A stretch of DNA of 57,428 nucleotides from assembly GCA_021846505.1 (NCBI GenBank), contig JAJZWV010000015.1, positions 1-57,428 of the forward strand, read 5' to 3'. Positions 22,721 through 30,863 of the stretch are shown in pieces; within the stretch, counting starts at the first letter, position 1, and each line of letters starts with the position of its first letter. Below the pieces are notes generated by a model, which saw only the letters and a program-made list of their open reading frames with translations, was not told the origin of the DNA and ran no database searches. This DNA is from Bacillota bacterium. GTDB taxonomy: Bacteria; Bacillota; Sulfobacillia; Sulfobacillales; JAIMBI01. The position numbers and the translations under genes are program-made.

Positions 22721-23305
22721 GTGGCCGGGTCGAAGGCATCTGTAAAGGGCTCCGAGCGCATTCCCCCGGGGCAGACGCTCACCAAATTGTTTCCGGTGCT
22801 GCATGCGGGCCGCATGCCCGACGTTCCGCTGGACACATGGCGCTTCAAGGTGTTTGGGATGGTCAAAAGCCCGAAGGAATTTACCTGGGACCAGATGATG
22901 GCCCTCCCCCGCCGGAGTCTCCGCACCGACATCCATTGTGTGACGGGCTGGAGCAAGCTGGACACTGACTGGGAGGGCGTGCCCACGTCCGCGATTTGGG
23001 AGCGCATAGAGCCACTGGAGGGCGTAACGCACGTGATGGTGCATGCCCGTCCGGACTTCACCACCAATCTGGCGGTGGAAGACTTCCTCTCGCCCGACTG
23101 CCTCTTCGCCCATCGGTTTGCGGGCGAGCCTCTGGAGGCGGTGCACGGTGGGCCGATGCGCCTAGTGGTGCCCCATCGCTACTTCTGGAAAAGTGCCAAG
23201 TGGGTCAGCGGCCTTGAGCTCATGGCGGCGGATCGCCCGGGATACTGGGAGGACCGCGGGTACCACATGCAGGGGGATCCCTGGCGGGAAGAGCGCTACT
23301 GGTAG
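22721..23305 (+). CDS. Sulfite-oxidase-like molybdopterin oxidoreductase
   Basis: A 194-residue protein of the oxidoreductase molybdopterin-binding family (SuoX/MsrP-like): TWRFKVFGMVKSPKEFTWDQ, then TDIHCVTGWSKLDTDWEGV containing the conserved Mo-ligating Cys, then GPMRLVVPHRYFWKSAKWV. No Tat or Sec signal peptide is visible, unlike periplasmic MsrP, so it is probably cytoplasmic. There is no haem partner gene next to it. The frame opens at GTG 22721; the only ribosome-like sequence overlaps it (GGGAGGTG), which makes the start unusual. Substrate unknown. Confidence 0.85.
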   Translation: MAGSKASVKGSERIPPGQTLTKLFPVLHAGRMPDVPLDTWRFKVFGMVKSPKEFTWDQMMALPRRSLRTDIHCVTGWSKLDTDWEGVPTSAIWERIEPLEGVTHVMVHARPDFTTNLAVEDFLSPDCLFAHRFAGEPLEAVHGGPMRLVVPHRYFWKSAKWVSGLELMAADRPGYWEDRGYHMQGDPWREERYW

Positions 23306-23324
23306 CGGCGGGGACGCCTCGGCG

Positions 23325-24227
23325 CTACCAGTCAAATTGGGTCTGGGTTCCGGGGCGGGGCGCCAAGCGATCGCGGAGCCAGCGGGCGCCGTCCACCGCA
23401 TAGCTGCCGTAGTTGTTGTTCATCAGGACGTGCACTTCTCCGGCGTGTTGAGCCAGGTTTGCTAAATCGGGCACGCGGCCCGCCAGCTCCTCAGGGGCAT
23501 AGCGGTAGCGAAAGCGTTCCTGACTGGTGGCCAGGCCGGGCGAGGACCAGGCTGCCGCGTTGCGCCCATGAAATCGGACGTAGGCCAGCTCTCGTCGCGC
23601 GATGGCCGGCTGCCAGGGCGGTGCGGTGTCGGGGCCGACCGGGGCATCCACAATCACCTGGGCGGCTGGCAGGCCCGTGAGCCAGGCCGTCAGCTGCGCG
23701 CCCTCTTCGTACCAGCTGCGGTGCCGGAATTCCACAGCGGTGACGAGCGGGGCGAAGCGGGCGACGGCCTCCGCCGCGCGCGCCTGGTTGGCGGCTGTCA
23801 GCCGGTGCCACGGCGGCCACTGCAGCAGCACGGCGCCAAGCCGCCCGGACCGGTGCAGGCGCTCGGCGAACTGGGCGAAGTGGCGCTCTTCCTCGGGGTT
23901 GGCCGCTCGATGGCCGGTGGTGCTGCCGGGCGCCTTCAGGTCAAAGCGAAAGTCTTCGGGCACGGCCGCGAGCCAGCGGTCGGCGAGGGCGAGCGGCAGC
24001 GGGCCGTAAAACGGCGCATCCACCTCCACGACGTTGAACTCTCGCGCATAAAACGACAGGCGCTCGCCGGGCTTGACGCCGGGGGGATAGAGTCCCTGGT
24101 GGTCCGTAAAGGCACACGTGCCCACGCGAATCAAGGAGAGCGCGCGGCCCGCGCGCCGGACATCTGAGGGCGGCGCACCGTCCTCGGGCCTCGGCCCCAT
24201 CTTGCGTGGCATGACTCCGTTGTACAC
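23325..24227 (-). CDS. DUF72 (YecE-like) family protein
   Basis: A 300-residue TIM-barrel protein of the DUF72 family: IRVGTCAFTDHQGLYPPG, VVEVDAPFYGPLP, FRFDLKAPGSTTGHR, LGAVLLQWPP and the C-terminal EVHVLMNNNYGSYAVDGAR. DUF72 proteins are widespread and of unsettled function. A start at ATG 24212 (MPRKMG) is equally possible, as neither start has a good ribosome site. It converges on the molybdopterin gene. Confidence 0.85.
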   Translation of the reverse strand: MYNGVMPRKMGPRPEDGAPPSDVRRAGRALSLIRVGTCAFTDHQGLYPPGVKPGERLSFYAREFNVVEVDAPFYGPLPLALADRWLAAVPEDFRFDLKAPGSTTGHRAANPEEERHFAQFAERLHRSGRLGAVLLQWPPWHRLTAANQARAAEAVARFAPLVTAVEFRHRSWYEEGAQLTAWLTGLPAAQVIVDAPVGPDTAPPWQPAIARRELAYVRFHGRNAAAWSSPGLATSQERFRYRYAPEELAGRVPDLANLAQHAGEVHVLMNNNYGSYAVDGARWLRDRLAPRPGTQTQFDW

Positions 24228-24352
24228 CGTGCCGACGGCGGCGCCTAGGGTGCGCTCGCGGCCGGCGCTGCGAAAAACTACACTCTAGAGGGAGCGTTGG
24301 GGCGCTGGCAGCGGCAAGGCGCGGGACCGCGCGGAAACGAGTGAGGATGAGA

Positions 24353-24392
24353 GGGAATGCGTGGGAATGAGTGGGAGTGAGTGGGAAGGAGG
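24353..24392 (+). repeat. Phased GGG array in the 5' leader of the cobalamin adenosyltransferase gene
   Basis: Four GGG runs sit exactly 10 bp apart (24353-24355, 24363-24365, 24373-24375, 24383-24385) inside a degenerate decamer repeat (GTGGGAATGA, GTGGGAGTGA, GTGGGAAGGA). The last unit merges into the AAGGAGG ribosome site (24387-24392). The spacing G3-N7 repeated matches a potential G-quadruplex in the mRNA just ahead of the start codon at 24398. Confidence 0.6.
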
Positions 24393-24397
24393 ACACC

Positions 24398-24940
24398 GTG
24401 AAAATTTACACACGCACCGGGGACCAGGGGGACACTAGCCTGTGGGGCGTCGCCGGCGAGAAGCGCATTGCCAAGGATAGCGCGCGCGTCGAAGCTTATG
24501 GCACGGTGGACGAGGCCAACGCGGTGCTGGGGCTGGCGCGGACCCAGCTGAGCGACGGGCCGCTGGACGCCATCCTCGAAGAGGTGCAGCACCGCTTGTT
24601 CAGCCTGGGGTCCGACTTAGCCACGGAGAATCCGCGGCGGCAGCACCATCTGGCAGACGAGGATGTGGCGGCGCTCGAGCGCGCCATTGACCAATATGAC
24701 GGGCGGCTGCCGCCGCTGACGCAGTTTGTGCTGCCAGCCGGCACGGCGGCGGCCGCGGCCCTGCATCTGGCACGCACCGTGGTGCGGCGTGCGGAGCGGC
24801 GCGTGGTGGCGCTGTACCGGCAAGAGCCCGGCCCAGGTGTGCACGTGCGCTATCTGAATCGGCTGTCGGACTTGCTGTTCACGCTGGCGCGCGCGGCCAA
24901 CCATCAAGGGGGGCGCGGCGACGTGCCTGCCAGATTTTGA
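24398..24940 (+). CDS. Cob(I)alamin adenosyltransferase, PduO type
   Basis: A 180-residue ATP:cob(I)alamin adenosyltransferase that makes adenosylcobalamin. The N-terminus VKIYTRTGDQGDTSLWG is the PduO signature. Further matches are RVEAYGTVDEANAVLGLAR, IQH-like EEVQHRLFSLGSDLA, and RLSDLLFTLARAANHQ at the end. The GTG follows AAGGAGGACACC. The product is the cofactor needed by the acyl-CoA mutase encoded at 33198-34829. No cobalamin riboswitch is visible; the leader instead holds a phased G-run array. It is followed 10 bp later by a DUF2203 gene. Confidence 0.93.
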   Translation: MKIYTRTGDQGDTSLWGVAGEKRIAKDSARVEAYGTVDEANAVLGLARTQLSDGPLDAILEEVQHRLFSLGSDLATENPRRQHHLADEDVAALERAIDQYDGRLPPLTQFVLPAGTAAAAALHLARTVVRRAERRVVALYRQEPGPGVHVRYLNRLSDLLFTLARAANHQGGRGDVPARF

Positions 24941-24950
24941 AGGACCCAGC

Positions 24951-25355
24951 ATGAGCGCGGCGCCGCTGTTTACGCCGGCCGAGGCTGATGCCCTGCTGCC
25001 TCGAATCTCGGCCCTGCTGCAGCACCTGCAGCGGCTCCAATCCGAAGCGCGCCGGCGCTACGAAGAAATGGGGGCCATTCGGGCGGTGGGCGCGCGCGCC
25101 GACGGCCGCTTGGTGATGGATGCCGACTATCGGGCAGCCCGCCAGGAGTTCAAGAGCCGCGTGGGCGACGCCAAGGGCCTGCTGGAGGAGCTGCATGGCC
25201 TGGGGTGCCGCCTCACCGACGTGGACCTGGGGCTGGTCGACTTTCCCGCCGAGGTGGCGGGCGAACCGGTCTACCTGTGCTGGCGCCTGGGCGAGCCGCG
25301 CGTCGCCTACTACCACCGGCGGGGGGACGGGTTTGCCCATCGGCAGCCCCTCTGA
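24951..25355 (+). CDS. DUF2203 family protein
   Basis: A 134-residue protein matching DUF2203: LFTPAEADALLPRISALLQ, a helical middle, and GCRLTDVDLGLVDFPAE plus VYLCWRLGEPRVAYYH. The first half is probably a coiled-coil hairpin (LQRLQSEARRRYEEMG). Function unknown in all members I know. It begins 10 bp after the adenosyltransferase stop, so they share a transcript, though I see no functional link. Confidence 0.85.
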   Translation: MSAAPLFTPAEADALLPRISALLQHLQRLQSEARRRYEEMGAIRAVGARADGRLVMDADYRAARQEFKSRVGDAKGLLEELHGLGCRLTDVDLGLVDFPAEVAGEPVYLCWRLGEPRVAYYHRRGDGFAHRQPL

Positions 25356-25374
25356 GCCTGCGACGGCAGTGGGG

Positions 25375-25971
25375 CTAAGTGGGAGCCAGCCCCAGCGGGC
25401 CGGCGATAGGATTCAGTGCGTCCAGGATGACGGCCACCAGATCCGGCACCTCCAGCGCAAGCCCGTGGGCCCCAGCGTACACATCTTCGCGGCTGATGCC
25501 CCGCGCGAAGCTTTTGTCTTTTACTTTCTTCATGACCGACGACACCGTCACCTGCGACAAGTCGCGGCCCTTCACGAGCGCCACCGCCACCACGAGCCCC
25601 GTGAGTTCGTCTGCGGCATAAATGGCCTTTTTCAGGAGAGTGTCGCGCACCAGCCCATTTTCGGTGACATGCGACTGGATCGCCTCAATGACGAGCGGCG
25701 GGAACCCCTCGCGGGCTAAAATGCGCCCGCCTTCAATCGTGTGCGCCCCCACCTCGGGATACTGCTCGTAGTCAAAGTCGTGCAAGAGGCCCACGAGGCC
25801 GTAGAGGTCCGCATTCTCGCCCGCGCGCTCTGCCAGGCGCCGCATCACTGCTTCCACGGCCAGGGCATGGGCTCGAAGCGCCGGACTTTTCGTATAGCGC
25901 GTCAAGAGGTCCCAGGCCGCACGGCGGCTAGGCCAGATGGCCGCTGTGGCCTCCGGGTTCGGGTCCTGCAT
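25375..25971 (-). CDS. HD-domain phosphohydrolase-like protein
   Basis: A 198-residue HD-domain protein: RAHALAVEAVMRRLAERAGE (first His), GLVGLLHDFDYEQYPEVGAHTIEGG (HD pair plus downstream His), IEAIQSHVTENGLVRDTL and KAIYAADELTGLV (final Asp). These residues make the metal site of small HD hydrolases acting on nucleotides or similar phosphoesters. The ATG 25971 is chosen because homology begins there and AAGGAG lies upstream; the frame stays open further but without homology. It is convergent with DUF2203. Confidence 0.88.
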   Translation of the reverse strand: MQDPNPEATAAIWPSRRAAWDLLTRYTKSPALRAHALAVEAVMRRLAERAGENADLYGLVGLLHDFDYEQYPEVGAHTIEGGRILAREGFPPLVIEAIQSHVTENGLVRDTLLKKAIYAADELTGLVVAVALVKGRDLSQVTVSSVMKKVKDKSFARGISREDVYAGAHGLALEVPDLVAVILDALNPIAGPLGLAPT

Positions 25972-26197
25972 ATGGCTCACGCTCCTTCCAGAGCACCGGG
26001 GCGCCCTTGCGGGAAGCTTAGCAGACTTCCCGGTGAAGGCGCCGCGCCGGCACGCGGCTCCCGCAGGGAGGATTTTGACCCCAGCCCGCCAGCTCGGTAG
26101 ACTGGGCGGCAGTGGCGCGGGCTCACGCTTCCGAGAGGAGTCGCCCGGCTGCGGTCGGCGTAAGCTGGCAATGACAGGCAAGGGCGGGACAAGGCGA

Positions 26198-27157
26198 ATG
26201 GCAGCGGCAAGCAGCGACCTCGTGGACATCACCATGGTAGGGGCAGGCCCGGTGGGTCTGTATGCAATGTATTCGGCCGGACTGCACGGCCTGACGGCCC
26301 GAATCTTTGACCGGCTGCCAGACCTGGGCGGCCAGCTGGCGGCTCTGTATCCGGAAAAGCAAATTTACGACGTTGCCGGCTTTCCGCGGGTCACCGCCGC
26401 GCAGCTGGTGGAGCGCCTCTCCCGGCAAGCGGCACAGTTCGGCCATGACTACCGGCTGGGCGAGGAGCTCACCGGCCTGGCCCGCAACCCCGACGCGGAC
26501 GGCTGGTGGGTGGAAACGCCCCGCGGGCGCTACGCCACGCGGCGCGTAGTGCTGACCGCCGGCATCGGGCAGTTTTACCCGCGCCGGCTCCCGGTGCCGG
26601 CGCTGGATGCGGCGGAGGGCCGCGGCGTGCACTACGTCGTGGGACCCCTGAAAAATTTTGAGGCGCGCCGCGTCTTGGTAGTGGGCGGCGGCAATTCGGC
26701 CGCGGACTGGGCGCTCAACCTGCGGGACCGCGCGGAGCGGGTGGGCGTGGTGCATCGGCGCGGCCAGCTCCAGTGCCATCGCGACTCGGCGCGCCAAATC
26801 ACCCGGCCGGGCGCTTTTGATCTGTACTGGGAGCAGGAAGTGATCGGCGTCCGGATGGAGCAGGACCGGGTGTCGGGGGCCCAGCTGCGGGATGTGCGCA
26901 CCGGGGCCGAGCGATCCGTGCCCACCGACGACATCGTGGTGGCGATTGGCTTGGTCAGCGACCTGGGCCCGCTGGCACAGCTGGGCCTCAGGATGGAGGG
27001 GGGCGAAGTGCCAGTCGCGACGACGGGCGAGACGAACCTGCCCGGCGTGTATGCCGCAGGGGACATTGCCACCTATCCGGGCAAAGTGAAGCTGATTGCC
27101 ACCGGATTCGGAGAGGCCGCCACCGCCGTGTACCATGCGGCCGCCAGCCTCGGCTAG
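26198..27157 (+). CDS. Ferredoxin-NADP(+) reductase, thioredoxin-reductase-like (YumC type)
   Basis: A 319-residue flavoprotein: ITMVGAGPVGLYAMYSAG (FAD motif), GGQLAALYPEKQIYDVAGFP (a hallmark of this reductase type), VLVVGGGNSAADWALNL (NADPH motif), then GVYAAGDIATYPGKVKLIATGFGEAA. The CxxC of thioredoxin reductase is absent, which separates it from TrxB at 37516. It reduces ferredoxin or flavodoxin with NADPH; a 7Fe ferredoxin is encoded at 51819. ATG 26171 is an alternative start. Confidence 0.93.
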   Translation: MAAASSDLVDITMVGAGPVGLYAMYSAGLHGLTARIFDRLPDLGGQLAALYPEKQIYDVAGFPRVTAAQLVERLSRQAAQFGHDYRLGEELTGLARNPDADGWWVETPRGRYATRRVVLTAGIGQFYPRRLPVPALDAAEGRGVHYVVGPLKNFEARRVLVVGGGNSAADWALNLRDRAERVGVVHRRGQLQCHRDSARQITRPGAFDLYWEQEVIGVRMEQDRVSGAQLRDVRTGAERSVPTDDIVVAIGLVSDLGPLAQLGLRMEGGEVPVATTGETNLPGVYAAGDIATYPGKVKLIATGFGEAATAVYHAAASLG

Positions 27158-27183
27158 GCAGCCGCCGTGCCCAGGGGACGCGG

Positions 27184-28939
27184 CTAGGGGCTTGCTGGCG
27201 GGGCACTGGGAAAGGGCCAGGGCTGGCCGCACCACTCCTGAAACCGCTTTTGCATGGCGTCGGGCGCGTCCGGGTCTGGCACGAGGCGCCCGGCCGTGGG
27301 GCGTGGCGGCGCCGGCGTGATGTGGGTGTCCCGCATGAGGCCGCGGCGCGCCAGAGGGATCGCGACCGGCTCGCCGGCCGGCCAGTGGCCCAGGTGGGTG
27401 CCAAACTGGCTGGCGTCGACCCGGAATCGACTCCACGCCACCAGCTCATCGCCCGGAGCCAGGCCGCCTTGCTCGGCGGGGCTGCCGCCCTCCACCTGGG
27501 TGATAACCAAGCGGCCGTCCTGCACGGCGGTCGAGAAGCCGGTGAACGGAGCGGCCCCGGCGCCAGGCGTCTCATCTTCATAGCGGAGGCCAATGCTGGC
27601 CAGCGCGGCCCGCGACAAATCCCCGGGCCGGTACACGTGATGGCGAAAGAACGTCGTGAGGGGGGAGCCGCCCAGCTCAGCCGCCAAGGCGGCCGGTGCC
27701 TCCTCCGGATATCCGTCGGGATGCCGGCGCTGCAGCTCCCGGAGGAGCGAATCCAGCGAGGTGCGGCCGCCGGTGGCTTCGCGCCGCGTGAGATCCAGCA
27801 GCCAGCACCCCAGCGCGCCGCGGGCGTAGTAGGACACGGTCGCATTGGGTGAGTGGGCGTCGGGGCGGTAAAACTTAATCCACGCGTCGCGCGACGCCTC
27901 CGCAAGCGACTGGTGCAGCTGGCCGGACCGCCACCGATCCTGGTGGAGCTGCTGTGCCAGGTGCCTTAAATACGCAGGCACGGCGGTCAGGGCCGCACGG
28001 GCCAGCAGGAGGCTCGCTCAGTAATCGGTGCCGCCTTCCGCCAGCCACAGGTTGTCCGTGTAAGCCTCCCGGGTGTAGTCAAACGGGCCCAGCCGATCCG
28101 GGTGCAGGCGCTTGATGTTCCACGCGTGGAAAAACTCGTGGGCGAAAAGGTGCAGCACACGCTGGTGCCGCTCGGCGGCGGTTGGCGCTGGGGCAAAGCG
28201 GGGAAGCATCATCACAGCGGAGTTGCGGTGCTCGAGCCCGCCGCCACCACGGTCGGCCTCGGTCAGCAAAACGACATAGCGGCCGTAGGGGAGGCCGCGA
28301 AACACCTGGGCCGCTTGCGGCACCAGGCGCTCCCGGTCGGCGGCCAACTGGGAGAGGTTCAGGGAGCCAGCGCCCGTCACGACCACTTCATGCCAGATGC
28401 CGCCGACGGCAAAGCGCTGGACCGCAGGCGTGCCCATCTCGATGGGGCAGTCGACCAGCTCATCGTAGTTGCTGAACTGAAACCACCCCGGCGCTCCCGA
28501 CGGGGCGGGACTGAGGCCTGTGTATGCCTGCCACCCCTCTGGAAGCGCCAGCGCCAGCGTTCCGGGCTCCCCCTGGTGGCCCACCGGGTACATGAGCACG
28601 CTGGTGCCGTTAAGCAGCCCGTGCTCCGTGTCCAGGTGGCTGGTGCGAACCGTGAGCTCATGGGCATAGACCGTATAGTGGATGGCCAGGGGCCCGGCCG
28701 CGGGCACGAGAACGCGCCAGGCGAGCTTGTCCCGCTTGGCCACCGGGAGCGCGGCACCGGATCCGTCGGTGGCCGCCACATCATCCACCTGGCGCGCGAA
28801 CTCGCGGATCATGTAGGAGCCGGGCGTCCACCGGCAGCTGCCAGCACCACTCGCCGGCCGGCCCTGGGTCGCAGGTGAGCCGCACATGAAACAGGTGGGT
28901 GGCGGGAGCGGGCATCGAGACGTCGTAGTGAATCTGCAT
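27184..28939 (-). pseudogene. M61-family glycyl aminopeptidase, broken by frameshift and stop
   Basis: The pieces together make one M61 peptidase of about 580 residues. The ATG at 28939 opens MQIHYDVSMPAPATHLFHVRL and runs to WCWQLPV. The sequence WTPGSYMIREFARQVDD continues in another frame (about 2 nt lost near 28830). The zinc site HEFFHAWNIKRLHP follows, then LWLAEGGTDY, then an in-frame TGA at 28018-28020 where relatives have a second Tyr. The same frame goes on with ASLLLARAA and a C-terminal PDZ-like part (VQDGRLVITQVEGGSPAEQGGL). Two independent lesions argue for a pseudogene, unless both are assembly errors. Confidence 0.75.
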
Positions 28940-29092
28940 GTCGACAAGCCTCCTGGTGCCGGCCCGGGCAGAGGCGTGGCCCTTCCGCGCTGCGGCCGGC
29001 GCTCAGCAGCCAGCATAGCACGCGGCGCGGGGCTGCGTGCTAGACTTGACCCGACGCCCCGCCCCTGGCGGCGGCACGAGAGGAGAGAGACT

Positions 29093-30001
29093 GTGGGAAC
29101 AACCAACACGGCGCGTCCTACCCTGGCCGCCCTCGATTTGCCCCCCGGCAAGAAGGCTCGCCTGCACCGACTGCTGTATCAGGTCGGGCCCGCCAACGGA
29201 ACATTGATGGTGCTGCCCATTGACCAGGGGCTGGAGCACGGCCCGCGCGACTTTTTGGATGCCCCGGACAGTGCGGATCCGGAGTTTCAGTTTCGGCTGG
29301 CGGCTGAGGGGCGCTTTTCGGCCATTGCCTGCCAGGTGGGACTGGCCGCCAAGTACTACCCCCGGCATGCGGGCCAGGTGCCCCTGATTCTCAAGCTGAA
29401 CGGCAAAACCGAGATTCCCAGCGACCAGGCGCCGCTGTCTCCGCTGCTGGCCAGCGTGGAAGATGCGGTCCGCCTGGGGGCCGATGCGGTAGGCTACACG
29501 CTTTATGTCGGATCGCCTCTGCAGGACCGGGACTTCCAGCAGGTGGCCCGGGTCCGGGCGGATGCCGAGCGCTACGGGATGCCGCTGGTGGTGTGGTCGT
29601 ATCCCCGTGGGGAAGCGGTCGAGAGCCGCGGCGGGAAGGACACCGTCTACGCTATCGACTACGCCAGCCGCGTGGCACTGGAGGTGGGTGCGGACATCAT
29701 CAAGCTCAATGCGCCGAGCGTGGTGCCGGAGAAGCTAGCGCACGCGCCGAAGGCGTATCAGCGGCCTTGGACCGAGTCCGAGGCGCTGCGGCAGGTCGTG
29801 GGGTCGGCGGGCCGCGCGCTGGTGATTTTTGCCGGAGGCGAGCGAGGCAGCCATGCCGCAATGTTGGCCAAGGCCCGCGCGTGCATGGAGGCGGGGGCGA
29901 CCGGTCTCATTTTCGGCCGCAATGTGTGGCAGCGGCCCAAGGCCGACGCCTTGGCGGCCACCCATGACATCCACGCCGTGCTGGCGGATTTCGGCGCCTA
30001 A
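29093..30001 (+). CDS. Class I fructose-bisphosphate aldolase (DhnA/FbaB type)
   Basis: A 302-residue TIM-barrel aldolase of the DeoC/FbaB family, splitting fructose 1,6-bisphosphate by a Schiff base. Matches: MVLPIDQGLEHGPRDF, LKLNGKTEIPS, DAVGYTLYVGSP, and GADIIKLNAPS with the likely Schiff-base Lys204, then IFAGGERGS and GLIFGRNVWQR for phosphate binding. The GTG start follows GAGGAGAGAG. The gene stands alone between the broken M61 gene and a CofE-like gene. Confidence 0.92.
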   Translation: MGTTNTARPTLAALDLPPGKKARLHRLLYQVGPANGTLMVLPIDQGLEHGPRDFLDAPDSADPEFQFRLAAEGRFSAIACQVGLAAKYYPRHAGQVPLILKLNGKTEIPSDQAPLSPLLASVEDAVRLGADAVGYTLYVGSPLQDRDFQQVARVRADAERYGMPLVVWSYPRGEAVESRGGKDTVYAIDYASRVALEVGADIIKLNAPSVVPEKLAHAPKAYQRPWTESEALRQVVGSAGRALVIFAGGERGSHAAMLAKARACMEAGATGLIFGRNVWQRPKADALAATHDIHAVLADFGA

Positions 30002-30063
30002 AGTCCCTGCGTGGACCACCGGACACCCGGCTGAATAGCCTGGCGAGTCCGGAGGCGATGCGT

Positions 30064-30813
30064 GTGGATCCTGCGGCGAACGGAGAGTGGATCCCGAAGC
30101 CGGGTCGTCAGGTGGCGGCGCGGCGCTATGAGCGCTATGCGGTGGTGACGCACCTGGTGCGGCCCGGGGAGCGCCTGGTGCAGACGCTGGCGCCCTACCT
30201 GGCGGGCCGTCTGGCGGCGGGAGACATCATCGCTGTGGGCGAAAAGATTGTGGCGATTGCCGAGGGCCGGGCCATCTTGGTCCGAGCCGTGGCGCCCGGC
30301 TGGCTGGCCCGGTGGCTCGCGGCGCGGGTGAGCCAGCACGGCCATGGCCTCGGGCTTCGGCGCGCCGAAACGATGGAGATGGCCATTCGCGAAGCGGGCT
30401 GGCCCCGCATTGTGCTGGCGGCGGCGGCCGGCGCGCTGGGGCGCCTGATGGGGCGGCGTGGGGATTTTTATCGGGTGGCGGGCCGCCGAGTGGCCGCCAT
30501 TGATGGACCCGGCCCCACCACCATTCCCCCGTATGACCGGTACATCGTCCTGGCGCCGTGCCAGCCGGAGCGATTTTGCCTCGCGCTTGGCCGGCGCGTG
30601 GGGGCGGCGGTGGCGGTGGTGGATGTGAATGACTTGGGCAGTGAGGTGCTGGCGGTGTCACCCGGGCTCGAAGCGCTGCTGGTCCAGGAGCTGCTGCGCG
30701 ACAATCCGATGGGCCAAGGGGCCCAGCGCACGCCGGTGATGGTGCTGCGGCGCGCCGCCGAACGGGAGGCCGCTCCAGCCAGCCGTCGGCGGCTCATCGG
30801 CACGGGAGTATAA
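30064..30813 (+). CDS. CofE-like (F420-0:gamma-glutamyl ligase family) protein
   Basis: A 249-residue protein resembling the F420-0:glutamyl ligase superfamily: LAAGDIIAVGEKIVAIAEGRAI, then GDFYRVAGRRVAAIDGP with TIPPYDRYIVLAP, and VAVVDVNDLGSEVLAVS. The conserved acidic and Gly blocks for metal-GTP binding are recognisable. No other F420 genes are nearby, and Firmicutes often carry such paralogues without making F420, so it may ligate an amino acid to another acceptor. GTG 30064 is preferred over ATG 30058 because GGAGG at 30051 is 8 bp away rather than 2. Confidence 0.75.
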   Translation: MDPAANGEWIPKPGRQVAARRYERYAVVTHLVRPGERLVQTLAPYLAGRLAAGDIIAVGEKIVAIAEGRAILVRAVAPGWLARWLAARVSQHGHGLGLRRAETMEMAIREAGWPRIVLAAAAGALGRLMGRRGDFYRVAGRRVAAIDGPGPTTIPPYDRYIVLAPCQPERFCLALGRRVGAAVAVVDVNDLGSEVLAVSPGLEALLVQELLRDNPMGQGAQRTPVMVLRRAAEREAAPASRRRLIGTGV

Positions 30814-30814
30814 T
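30786..30814 (+). promoter_or_regulatory. Possible promoter for leucine dehydrogenase gene
   Basis: A perfect -10 box TATAAT (30809-30814) lies 50 bp before the leucine dehydrogenase ATG, straddling the end of the CofE-like gene. The sequence 17 bp upstream (TCGGCG) is a poor -35 box, so an activator may be needed. Confidence 0.4.
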
Positions 30815-30863
30815 GGCGGCAAGAATTGGTGGGAGGTGATCCCCGGCATCGGGGAAAGCATCT

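Noticed and set aside
24340-24397. Decamer repeats as a CRISPR array
   Set aside because: Units are only 10 bp, contiguous, without spacers and without cas genes.
28018-28020. TGA in the M61 gene as a selenocysteine codon
   Set aside because: The position is normally Tyr, there is no obvious SECIS-like hairpin directly downstream, and a second frameshift is present, so gene decay is simpler.
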